Assembly: GCA_021778575.1 (NCBI GenBank)
Contig: JAJYCH010000135.1
Span: forward strand, 1 to 8,878
Direction of reading: 5' to 3'
DNA from: Planctomycetota bacterium
Lineage (GTDB): Bacteria; Planctomycetota; Planctomycetia; Isosphaerales; Isosphaeraceae
DNA length: 8,878 bases
Shown here one piece after another: positions 1 to 7,700 of this stretch (its first letter is position 1; the number at the start of each line of letters is the position of its first letter). The translations under genes and the position numbers were made by a program. The notes under the pieces were generated by a model, which saw nothing but the letters and a program-made list of their open reading frames with translations, had not been told where the DNA came from and searched no databases.

Positions 1-556
1 CATAGAGGTGGTGCACCCCCTCGTGCAGCGTGTGCTGAGCGAGCCACCTGACGTTTCGCTCGCTCGCCTCGGGGAAGTTGTACACGCAGAGTCGAGACCA
101 CTGCGCCTCATCGTGACCGGAGACGGCCCACGAGATCATCTCCGCCGCCACGGCGATCTCTCGGGCGACCTTCAGACGTGGTTCCTCGGGGTTACCGATC
201 GCTCGGGCCAGGGTGTCGATCGCGCTATGGTTGAGTTCGGCGATGAAGATCACGCAGAAGGCCAGAACCAGGATGATCCAAGCCTGAGCACTGACGCCGA
301 GCATCACGGCGGTGAGCCCCACCAGAACGACCCGGTAGCCGTGCGCGAAGAAGCTGGAATCACCACGAATCGCGTGTTTGAGCCCGCTCAGACCGGCCCC
401 GAGTTTCTCGCGAAGGTTACGCCTGCCGGCCATCGCATGTGGTGCGCATGGCCAGTCCGAGCCCGACGGAGATTCGGCCGAGTCGGCGATCGAGATCGAT
501 GGGCCGACGGTCGCCGGATCGGCCGGCGAGTCGGGGCGGAACTGGGTCTTTGCCAT
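1..556 (-). CDS. DgkA-type lipid kinase N-part joined to a DinB-like C-terminal motif (partial, runs off left edge)
   Basis: Seen: 185 codons are open from ATG 556 to the window edge. Residues 50-135 align without gaps to E. coli DgkA: D66 stands at E28, E107 at E69, H110 at N72, SAI 111-113 is identical, D114 stands at E76, R132 at K94 and E133 at D95. The 41- and 19-residue spacings are preserved. Two hydrophobic helices (about 75-90 and 92-108) match TM1 and TM2. After residue 135 the sequence stops resembling DgkA TM3. It becomes polar and resembles the last half of DinB/YfiT-fold proteins, with WSRLCVYNFP (153-162) and a WLAQHTLHEGVHHLY ending that carries an HxxxHH motif. Known: DgkA enzymes phosphorylate diacylglycerol or undecaprenol at the inner membrane; DinB folds bind metal through His residues. 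Inferred: a fusion or deletion chimera; kinase activity is doubtful without TM3. The start sits 2 nt after the lptD stop, behind GGAG. M42 is an alternative start. The DgkA part is fairly sure, the DinB part moderately so. Confidence 0.72.
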   Translation of the reverse strand, partial: MAKTQFRPDSPADPATVGPSISIADSAESPSGSDWPCAPHAMAGRRNLREKLGAGLSGLKHAIRGDSSFFAHGYRVVLVGLTAVMLGVSAQAWIILVLAFCVIFIAELNHSAIDTLARAIGNPEEPRLKVAREIAVAAEMISWAVSGHDEAQWSRLCVYNFPEASERNVRWLAQHTLHEGVHHLY

Positions 557-558
557 GA

Positions 559-3500
559 TCACTCCACCGGAGCGAACCGGGAATCCAATCGGGTCAATCC
601 CGACGCCGAACCGAACTGGATGCCCGGACTCAGACGGGGCGAGATTGTGAAAGTGAACTGGTAACTGTGCTGGAGCGGGCTGACGGCCAGGCCGACCGAA
701 GTCATGTAATCGGCGCCGATCCGGGTCAACGCCCCGGTCGCACCGAGAAGCAGGCCGTTGCCGAAGTCGTAAGACTCGGACACCGTGCCGAACCATTTTG
801 GGCTCAACCAGTAGCTATACTGGGCGTTGAGAGCCGAGGTGTTGATCGGCCCGGTGTTGACGATCGAGTAACCGATGAAGATGTTCCCCTTGGGAATCCG
901 GGTGATCGAGACGCCCGAGGTGATGATGTGCAGGCCGAACGGGTCGTTCTTGTCGAGCGAGGTATTGTAGTTCAGGTAAGGATCACCGGTGATCTTCCAG
1001 AACTCGAACCAGCCATAGGAGACGATACTTGTCCGGTCGCCGATGTACCACTCGAAGTTATAGAAGTTCTGGCCGAACGGCTTGCCGAAGTTATCGCGGC
1101 TAGCCTCCGGAAAGTACGTCGTATCGACGTCGAACACCATGTAATCCATGATGTGCCGCTGGCCTTCCTTGCCGCGCTTGGTCTGGAGCCGCTGGTGGAT
1201 TCCGAGCTTCAATGTCTCGATCGTTCCCTGGATGTCGGTCGAGCCTGTGATCGGCGACTGTACCCGGCGGAGGATCAGGTTCCTCGGGTCATACTGGCCG
1301 GGCAAGATTCCGCCGACGTAACTGGTCAGGGCAAAGTAGCGACGGCTGTACTCATAAGAGTTATCATCCAGGTTGTCCTGGATACCCAGGCTGTTCAGAT
1401 TGACGTTGGAGAAGGCGTCGCGATAGTCGGCCACGAAGTCGATCTTGTGGTTCAGGCCGTGGACATTGAGGAGCTCGCTTTCGATACCGGTATAAACCTT
1501 GTGCATGATGAAGTCGGCTCGACCGCCAACCGCACCCCAGATCCTGCCGACCGGGTTGCCGTTGATCTGGTTATTCCAGCCGACGACCTGCCCCTGGACG
1601 TATGGCGTTACCTTGAAGTACTCGAAATTCAGCGGCAGGTCGAGTTCGTGCGCCGAGTAAAACCGGCCGCTCTGGAACGTTCCGTTCGTGTTCGAGACCG
1701 GGTCGGTCGGCAGATAGGCGAAGATCGTGCGGTTGTTGACTTCAGCCGCCGTGTGAACGTTCGCGTAGTCAATACCCGTATGTTGTGAATACGTCAGTCG
1801 ATTATTCAGGAGCGAGTCGCCGAGGCGATAATAGTCGAGCTTCGGATACCACTGGGTCTGGGTGTTGAAGGTCTGAAGGTTCGTCTGCGTCAGCAGAGTC
1901 ATCGCGGTGTTCTGCTTCTGGCGGATCAGATAGAGCAGATTTTCTTGATCGAGCCCGGTGTCGAATCGATACTTGAAGTATTGTTCGAGAAAGTTGCGAT
2001 CGGTGAAGTAACCGAGTTCCAGGTTGAACCGAAAATCCTCGTCGATCGGGGTATCCTTGTTGACCAACGACTGCATGTGGCGGAAGGTCACGATCCCGCG
2101 AAACTCGTTGTAGAACGGGTTCGAGAGTCGTGTATACCCGGCGCGACCGGCCGCGTTATGGTTCGGCGAGTCGGTGATAATCGCCGGGCCGCCGCCGAGG
2201 ACGTCGCGTGATCCATCAAGGATGCCGAAGATGTCGAAATATCCAAAGTAGTTCGTCAACAGGCTCGGTGTCTCGGTGGCCGATTTCTTGCGGTAGGGGT
2301 CCTTGAGATCCTTGATCAGGTCGGTACCGAACCAGCCGATCTCGCTCCCCAGCGCGATGCCTTCACCGAACTTCTTGTCGCGAGCACTGAGGTAATAGGA
2401 GTCGAAGATCCAGGAATCGATCTGGCGCGGATGGCGCTGGCCGAGCAGATTGAAGACGTCAAACGACGAGCGAAACTGCTGGCCGAAGTAGTTATTGGTC
2501 GAGAATCCGATCCCGATCAGTGCCGGATTGAGATCGTCGGCCTCTTTCTGGAGACGAGGCAGGTAAAACACCGGGACCGGGCCGACATAGAAGAGATTCT
2601 GGCGAGCGTCGATCAGCCAGGTCAGGTCGTCCTGATCGAACGGGACGCCATCATTCTTGGCCAGCTCGCGGTTGTCGATCACCTGCCTGAGGTCGATCGA
2701 TCGGCTGGTGAACTTGTAGCCGGGGTTGGCGAACCGGCTGCCGGTCGCGACCGTCTGGTCGGCCTGGATCGCCGAGAGTGTGCTCGAAAGAATCTGGCCG
2801 TTATCCCCCGAGACCTGCGGATGATACTGAAGAATCCGCGGCGACTTGATCTTCAGCGGCGAGACCAGGCCCGGCGAGAACAGGTCGAGCGTCGCGTTGA
2901 GCGCCAGAAGCTGCTCTTTACGCACGTCGTAGTAGATCCGTTCGGCCTGGTAGGTTCGCTGGTCGCCGTTCCCCTGGTACATCTGCTGGTCCTGGCGGAC
3001 GATCACATGACCTTCGAGATAGAATTCGAGCGGGTCGTTCATGTTGTCGACCAGTTCGTTGTTCTCGTCGAGTCGAGGCGGTCCTTCGCGCCCGTCGTTA
3101 TTTCTGCGCCAGATGATGACGCTATCAGCCTCGATGTCGACGAGCCCCTGTTCGTCTGACTTCATCTGGATGTTCACGCCGCTACGGATCACGATCACCT
3201 GGGTGCCGTCGGGCTGAATGGGTTGCGATTCGAGCTGGATCGGTCCCAGACCGCGCGGAATGATCAGCGTCCGTCGCTGCGATCCCGGCAGCGCCGGCGC
3301 GAGCGTCGCTCCATTGTCCTGTTTCGGCCGATCCGGCGCCGCGCTCGGGAGCGGCAGCAGGTTTGAGGGAAGATCCTCGACGATCGGCGGAGCTGTTGAA
3401 GGGCCGAGCGGCACCGAGTTCGGGGCCAGCGGCGGCAACGCCGGCGCGGGCACCTGGTCGGGCAACGGCTGAGCCGAGAAATCGTCCGGGAAACCGGCCT

Positions 3501-4365
3501 CGGGAACCGTCGACGGCCCGACCGGCGGGAGGACTTGCCCCGGTTCCGGAATCGGCGACTGGGTCCGCTGGACGGCTCGATCGGTCTTCGCGGCGGGGAG
3601 ATCCGGAAGGACCGGCAGGTCCGAGCCAAACGGCGCGGAGACAGCGCCGGGAGCGGACCCCGGCTCGGCGGGAGGCAGAGGGATCGTGTCGCCTGGTCGC
3701 GAGGGCAGATTGGCCGAGGTCGCGATGATCGGTAGCGGGGGTTGGCCCGCGACCGAATCAACTCGATCCGGGGCGGTCGAGCGCGGAGTCGGCCGGGAAA
3801 CCTCGGGCTGCGCCGCCGCCGGACTTTGATTGGTGGGAGCCGTCGTGATCGCCGGGGTGGATTGCGGGAAGGCTCTGAGGACAAGCGGCCAACCCTTCGG
3901 AGGTCTGGTCAGGGCATGGCGACCCTTCGGAACCCGCGCCTCGATTCCAACCTTCCCTTTCGTCCGGAGTTCGGTGCGGACGTCACGATGACTGATCTTG
4001 GGCGTGCCCGAATCGCGGACGTTCCCTTCGGTATAAAGTTCAATCCGATGAATGGTTCCGTCGGATCGGCCGGCCCGGAAGACCCGGGCGACCGCTCGAT
4101 CCGCGCGGATCGAGACGTCGCCTTGACCGATCTCCGCCTGGTCTTCGAGCAGGAACCACTCGGCTCCTTCGTCGGACCACGACGTTACCTGATCGGCGAT
4201 AAGCCTGATCGACTCGCGCTCGTCCCCTTGCCAGTGGGCAATGGGCTGGCTCTGGGCCTCGGTCGTCGCCGCCGAGGTTGCCAGAGCAACCAGGGCCGCG
4301 ACGACGATCAGCCAGGCACTGGCAAATCGTCGGCGGCGGACGTCCGTCTGGTCGTGACCCCGCAC
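559..4365 (-). CDS. lptD: LptD-like outer-membrane LPS assembly protein with N-terminal OstA-like region and long Pro-rich linker
   Basis: Role (family knowledge): LptD is the outer-membrane beta-barrel that, with LptE, inserts lipopolysaccharide into the outer leaflet. Seen, in 1268-residue numbering: a signal peptide (n-region RRRR near 10-13, hydrophobic stretch about 18-32, likely cleavage near 35-39); a first LptA/OstA-like beta-strand region (about 45-150, with VSIRADRAVARVF and ELYTEGNVR); a Pro/Ala/Ser linker (about 160-360); a second OstA-like region (about 390-600, with VDIEADSVIIW and FYLEGHVIVRQ); the LptD signature FYVGPVPVFYLPRL (592-605); then a barrel rich in alternating aromatic strands to the C-terminus. 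The mature protein has no cysteine, so the E. coli-type disulfides cannot form. It ends in APVE rather than the usual terminal Phe. At 1268 residues it is much longer than the roughly 780 of E. coli LptD, mostly because of the linker and larger barrel. GTG 4365 was chosen because it has GGAGGAG at 5 nt and a signal peptide directly after it; the in-frame ATG 4578 lies in the promoter. Confidence 0.85.
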   Translation of the reverse strand: MRGHDQTDVRRRRFASAWLIVVAALVALATSAATTEAQSQPIAHWQGDERESIRLIADQVTSWSDEGAEWFLLEDQAEIGQGDVSIRADRAVARVFRAGRSDGTIHRIELYTEGNVRDSGTPKISHRDVRTELRTKGKVGIEARVPKGRHALTRPPKGWPLVLRAFPQSTPAITTAPTNQSPAAAQPEVSRPTPRSTAPDRVDSVAGQPPLPIIATSANLPSRPGDTIPLPPAEPGSAPGAVSAPFGSDLPVLPDLPAAKTDRAVQRTQSPIPEPGQVLPPVGPSTVPEAGFPDDFSAQPLPDQVPAPALPPLAPNSVPLGPSTAPPIVEDLPSNLLPLPSAAPDRPKQDNGATLAPALPGSQRRTLIIPRGLGPIQLESQPIQPDGTQVIVIRSGVNIQMKSDEQGLVDIEADSVIIWRRNNDGREGPPRLDENNELVDNMNDPLEFYLEGHVIVRQDQQMYQGNGDQRTYQAERIYYDVRKEQLLALNATLDLFSPGLVSPLKIKSPRILQYHPQVSGDNGQILSSTLSAIQADQTVATGSRFANPGYKFTSRSIDLRQVIDNRELAKNDGVPFDQDDLTWLIDARQNLFYVGPVPVFYLPRLQKEADDLNPALIGIGFSTNNYFGQQFRSSFDVFNLLGQRHPRQIDSWIFDSYYLSARDKKFGEGIALGSEIGWFGTDLIKDLKDPYRKKSATETPSLLTNYFGYFDIFGILDGSRDVLGGGPAIITDSPNHNAAGRAGYTRLSNPFYNEFRGIVTFRHMQSLVNKDTPIDEDFRFNLELGYFTDRNFLEQYFKYRFDTGLDQENLLYLIRQKQNTAMTLLTQTNLQTFNTQTQWYPKLDYYRLGDSLLNNRLTYSQHTGIDYANVHTAAEVNNRTIFAYLPTDPVSNTNGTFQSGRFYSAHELDLPLNFEYFKVTPYVQGQVVGWNNQINGNPVGRIWGAVGGRADFIMHKVYTGIESELLNVHGLNHKIDFVADYRDAFSNVNLNSLGIQDNLDDNSYEYSRRYFALTSYVGGILPGQYDPRNLILRRVQSPITGSTDIQGTIETLKLGIHQRLQTKRGKEGQRHIMDYMVFDVDTTYFPEASRDNFGKPFGQNFYNFEWYIGDRTSIVSYGWFEFWKITGDPYLNYNTSLDKNDPFGLHIITSGVSITRIPKGNIFIGYSIVNTGPINTSALNAQYSYWLSPKWFGTVSESYDFGNGLLLGATGALTRIGADYMTSVGLAVSPLQHSYQFTFTISPRLSPGIQFGSASGLTRLDSRFAPVE
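562..565 (-). promoter_or_regulatory. Ribosome binding site of the DgkA-like gene, embedded in the lptD 3' end
   Basis: GGAG overlaps the last lptD codon and the first base of its TGA stop, and lies 5 nt before ATG 556. With only 2 nt between the lptD stop and this ATG, ribosomes finishing lptD can reinitiate directly. This supports the chosen start and translational coupling. Confidence 0.7.
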
Positions 4366-4370
4366 GGCAC

Positions 4371-4377
4371 CTCCTCC
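4371..4377 (-). promoter_or_regulatory. Shine-Dalgarno sequence of lptD
   Basis: GGAGGAG followed by a 5-nt spacer (GTGCC) and GTG 4365. This strong, well-placed site decides the start in favour of the GTG over the in-frame ATG 71 codons upstream. Its extended form GAGGAGGTG (4376-4368) is perfectly complementary to a leader element at 4518-4510. Confidence 0.8.
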
Positions 4378-4509
4378 GCGAACACACTGACGGCACACCA
4401 GAAATCCACCGACAGAGGTCGATTCCTGAATCGTCCAGGCCAGGGGTCGGCGGAGTCGGATCGAAAGATCGGCGGGATGCCGGATCGAAATCGAAGGCCG
4501 CGACTCATC

Positions 4510-4518
4510 GAGGAGGTG
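4510..4518 (-). promoter_or_regulatory. Anti-Shine-Dalgarno element in the lptD mRNA leader
   Basis: In the mRNA sense this reads CACCUCCUC, inside AUCACCUCCU, which is identical to the conserved 16S rRNA 3' tail. It can form 9 uninterrupted base pairs with the lptD ribosome binding site GAGGAGGUG, with an intervening segment of 133 nt. It lies downstream of the predicted transcription start (about 4550), so it would be in the transcript. A role in masking the ribosome binding site is inference; the complementarity is seen. Confidence 0.4.
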
Positions 4519-4556
4519 ATATCGAAGACGCACGCCCTGACGGGACAATCGGCGGA

Positions 4557-4585
4557 AAAGTATCCTGTCGGTTGCCAACCGTCAA
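4557..4585 (-). promoter_or_regulatory. Sigma70-type promoter for lptD and the DgkA-like gene
   Basis: The -35 element TTGACG (4585-4580) and -10 element TACTTT (4562-4557) are separated by exactly 17 bp. Transcription would start near 4550, giving a leader of about 185 nt before GTG 4365. The layout matches the folE promoter in this window (TTGATT-17-TAGAAT), which strengthens both calls. The long leader also carries two near-copies of TTTCGATCCG. Confidence 0.65.
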
Positions 4586-4692
4586 CCCGAGAAGCTCCGG
4601 AAGATCCAATTCGATAAACGAAGTCAGCAGGGAGTCACTCGCGACAACAGCGGCTTACCTTCGGAGAACGCGTCGGGTCTGCCGTGCTCGGG

Positions 4693-4718
4693 AAAAGACG
4701 ATGCCGGCTGGAAACCGG
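4693..4718 (-). terminator. Weak intrinsic-terminator-like hairpin after the FAD/Fe-S dehydrogenase gene
   Basis: In the mRNA sense, CCGGUU-UCC-AGCCGG (4718-4704) can form a 6-bp stem with one G-U pair and a 3-nt loop. A UCUUUU tract follows 6 nt later (4698-4693). It lies about 46 nt past the dehydrogenase stop and upstream of the lptD promoter, the expected place for a terminator. The short stem and the gap before the U tract keep this tentative. Confidence 0.3.
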
Positions 4719-4728
4719 GGACGATGCC
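4697..4728. repeat. 9-bp direct repeat flanking the terminator-like hairpin
   Basis: GACGATGCC (plus strand) occurs at 4697-4705 and 4720-4728, a period of 23 bp, in the gap between the dehydrogenase gene and the lptD promoter. No function is evident. It could be a remnant of a small duplication or chance in GC-rich DNA. Confidence 0.3.
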
Positions 4729-4763
4729 AACCCCCACGGTCCGCGCAGAGGGACCTGCGAACA

Positions 4764-7700
4764 CTAGAAAATCACGCGGCGGGGCTTCGTATCGCGGAAG
4801 TGCCGGAGCAGCGATGGATTGAGCCCATAGCTCAGGCTGAGAAGCTTGATCGGGTGCAGCGTTCGCTTGGTGATCCCTTGCTCCATCTGCATCCGGCAAG
4901 CACCGCACTCGGTCGATCCGATCTCGATGTCCGGGTCCTGGAGGCGGCTGAGCAATCCGCGACCAGCCCGGAGCGACGTCCGGAAATTCTTCCGGGCCAG
5001 TCCGAACGTTCCGGCCATTCCGGAACAGCCGCGATCGATGAAGTCGACTTCGAGGTCGGGAATCGTCTTGATCAGGTCGAGCCCCGGCGTCCCCACGCCG
5101 AGCGCCCGGAGATGGCAGGGCTGGTGATAGCCCACCTTGGCGTGGAGCGGATGCTTGGGCTCGGGAAGCTGGCCGCGAGCCGCCAGACCAGCCAGATACT
5201 GGCCGACGTCCATGGTGTTGGCCGCCACCAGAGCGGCGTCGAGATCGTCGGTGAGCTTGAGATATTCGCGACGGAGCATCAAGGCGGCGGTCGGCTCGGA
5301 ACAGACCACGGTGTAGCCGTCTCGGACGACATCGCCGAGGACCCGGAGATTTGCCAGGGCCAGTTCTCGGGCGTGTTCCAGGTCGCCGACGACGAGCGCG
5401 GCCATTCCTGATCCACGCTGGCGGCGCGGAACGTGAACATTCACTCCCGCCTGACGGAGCACTCCGACGACCGCCTCGGCCAGCTCCTGATCGAAGTGAT
5501 TGGCGTAAACATCGACGAAATACGCCACCCGAGGCCCCGGAGCCTGCGGTCGAGCCTTGGTCAGGCCCAGTCGTTCGGCCCGGCGGAGGAACGGAGTCCG
5601 GTGCGCCCTCGGCAATGATCGGAGCTTGGAAATCCCGAAGCTCCGCTCGATCAGCCAGCGGGCGAACGAATTCCGGGTCACCGCGTTCCAACTGATCGGT
5701 GTCCAGCTTGCCAGCTTCGACCAGAGGTCGACGCGCGACAGAAACCAGTCCGTCGGAGCGAGTCCGTGGATCTCGACATAGGCCGCTTTCGCCTCGACCA
5801 TCAGGCTGGAAACATCGACACCGGCCGGACATTCGGTCCGACAGGAGTCGCAATGGATGCAGAGGTCGGCGTTCGCTTTCATCTCCTCGGACCCCCAGAG
5901 CCGGGGGTCAATCGCTCCGGTGGCCAGTTGTCGGAGGAGATTCGCCTGGTTCCTCGGCGAGGCCGACTCGGTCCGCAAGGCCCGGAAGGTCGGGCACATC
6001 CGGAGCGACGGTTCCTGGGTCCGGCAAGCGCCGCAGCCGTTGCAGGCCGACGCCTGTTCGAGGATGGTCAGGTCGCGCCAGCGGAGCGCGGGGACGATCG
6101 ACTCGGAGGAGGGGAGCGATTCGAGATCCTCGGAAACTTCCGCGATCCCATCCGGTAACGCCGGCGCCGGCGGAGTGACCGGCGCTGGACGAACCACCGG
6201 TTTCAGGTGACGGGTCATCAGGTGCGGATCATCGCCGACAACCTTGCCGGGATTGAGCAGATTGTACGGGTCGAGAGCATCCTTGACCTCGCGAAATGCG
6301 TGGAACAGGTCGCCCGACTGCCGACGGAGAAACTGGGTTCGGGCCAGCCCGCAACCATGCTCGCCCGAGATTGACCCGCCCAGATCGAGAGCCGCTTCGA
6401 GGACCGCCGAGGCCATCGGTTCGAGCTTGGCCACGTCGTCCGGCGATCCCATGTCGAGAAACGGCCGGATATGAAGCTGGCCGTCGCCGGCGTGGGCGTA
6501 GAGCGTCCAACTGACCTCGAACGACTTGAGAATGTCCTGGAGTCTCTGAAGGTAGATCGCCAGAACTTCGGGAGGAACGGCGATATCTTCCATGAACGGA
6601 ACCGGGCGACGAGGTCCCTTCATCCGCATCAGGCTGGGGGTGATCAACCGGCGGAGACCGAGCAGATATTCGCAGTCGACGCGACGGACGGCCTCGACCG
6701 GATCGGCCACGAGCAAGCCCGACCGTTCGAGCCGACGGGAGAGCCCGCGCAGTCGCTCGATCACCTCGGACGGGTCGTCGCCATCGAACTCGACCACGAG
6801 GGCCGACTCGGCCACCTCGGCGATCCAGGGACGCGTCTCGGGAATCACGTCACGGGCCAGGCTCAGTGATCGGCGGTCGAACAACTCGCAGGCGGTCGGC
6901 CGGTCCTTCAAGCATTCGACGACTGCCGAAGCCGCGTCCGAAATCCGGCCGAACGGGTAGACCACCACCGCCTGAGCCAGCGGGATCGGTACGGTTTTCA
7001 GCTCGATCTCGGTGACGAGAGCCAGCGTCCCTTCCGAGCCGACGAGCAACCGTGCCAGGTCGATGCCGACCGGCGAAGCGGCTTGACCCAGAGCGTAGCC
7101 GGCTCGATTCCGCCGGGCCTTGGGCTTCCGACGCCCGAGCAATTCGACATGCCGCCGGTAAATCGTGCCGAGCTTGCGGACGACCAGTTCCTTGAAGCTT
7201 TTCGGCTCGTCATCGGGGGAGGGCCAGGGCTCGAAACCAACCTCGTCGCTCTCGCCGCTGGCGAAGATCACCGAGAGCCGGCTGACATGGTCGGCGGTCG
7301 TTCCGTAACGAAGCGAGCGAATACCCGCCGCGTCGAGTCCGACCATCCCACCGATCGTCCTCGACTCGGAATGGCTGGGGTCCGGCCCAACTTTTCGGCC
7401 CAGAGGGGCGAGCCGGGCATTGAGGACATCGAGCACGACCCCGGGCTGGACCACGACCCGATCGGACCCGATCGAGACGATCTGACGGAAATGCCGGCTG
7501 AAGTCGATGACTAACCCCGGACCGAGTGTCTCTCCCGCCAGGCCGGTTCCAGCGCCTCGGGCGTGGAGCGGGATCGCGTTCTCCCCGGCGTAACGGACGA
7601 GCGTGGCGAGGTCGGCACTGGTCCGGGGCACGACCACGCCCAGCGGGTCGATCTCGTAGAGGCTCGCGTCGTGCGCATAGGGAGCCCGCTCGATCGGCTC

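Noticed and set aside
8..664. 218-codon plus-strand frame at the left edge
   Set aside because: Opposite the DgkA-like gene, whose residues align to a known family; the plus-strand product has no recognisable feature.
667..1788. 373-codon open frame on the plus strand, antisense to lptD
   Set aside because: Its product is a low-information Val/Asp/Arg/Glu-rich sequence with no recognisable fold, lying wholly opposite a well-supported LptD barrel. It is explained by GC-rich codon bias on the opposite strand.
2431..3159. 242-codon open frame on the plus strand
   Set aside because: It mirrors the lptD coding frame, has no domain, and no ribosome binding site or promoter I could support.
4510..4519. 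Perfect plus-strand Shine-Dalgarno GAGGAGGTGA
   Set aside because: No ATG, GTG or TTG follows at a workable distance on the plus strand, and no plausible plus-strand gene lies downstream. It is more interesting as an anti-Shine-Dalgarno on the minus-strand mRNA.
4366..4578. In-frame extension of LptD to ATG 4578
   Set aside because: The ATG sits inside a promoter, no ribosome binding site precedes it, and the extension would bury the signal peptide about 90 residues from the N-terminus.
4728..4760. GGTCC...GGACC hairpin just after the dehydrogenase stop
   Set aside because: Only a 5-bp stem with an 8-nt loop and no U tract; not enough to call a terminator.
3742..5411. Overlapping plus-strand frames of 291 and 377 codons spanning the lptD upstream gap
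   Set aside because: Arg/Gly/Pro-rich compositions typical of shadow frames; they run opposite lptD, its promoter and the dehydrogenase gene, with no recognisable motif.
4624..5853. 409-codon minus-strand frame overlapping the dehydrogenase 3' end
   Set aside because: It is in a different frame from the iron-sulfur protein, is Arg/Ser/Gly-rich and has no domain. The 1000-residue frame carries all the Cys motifs.
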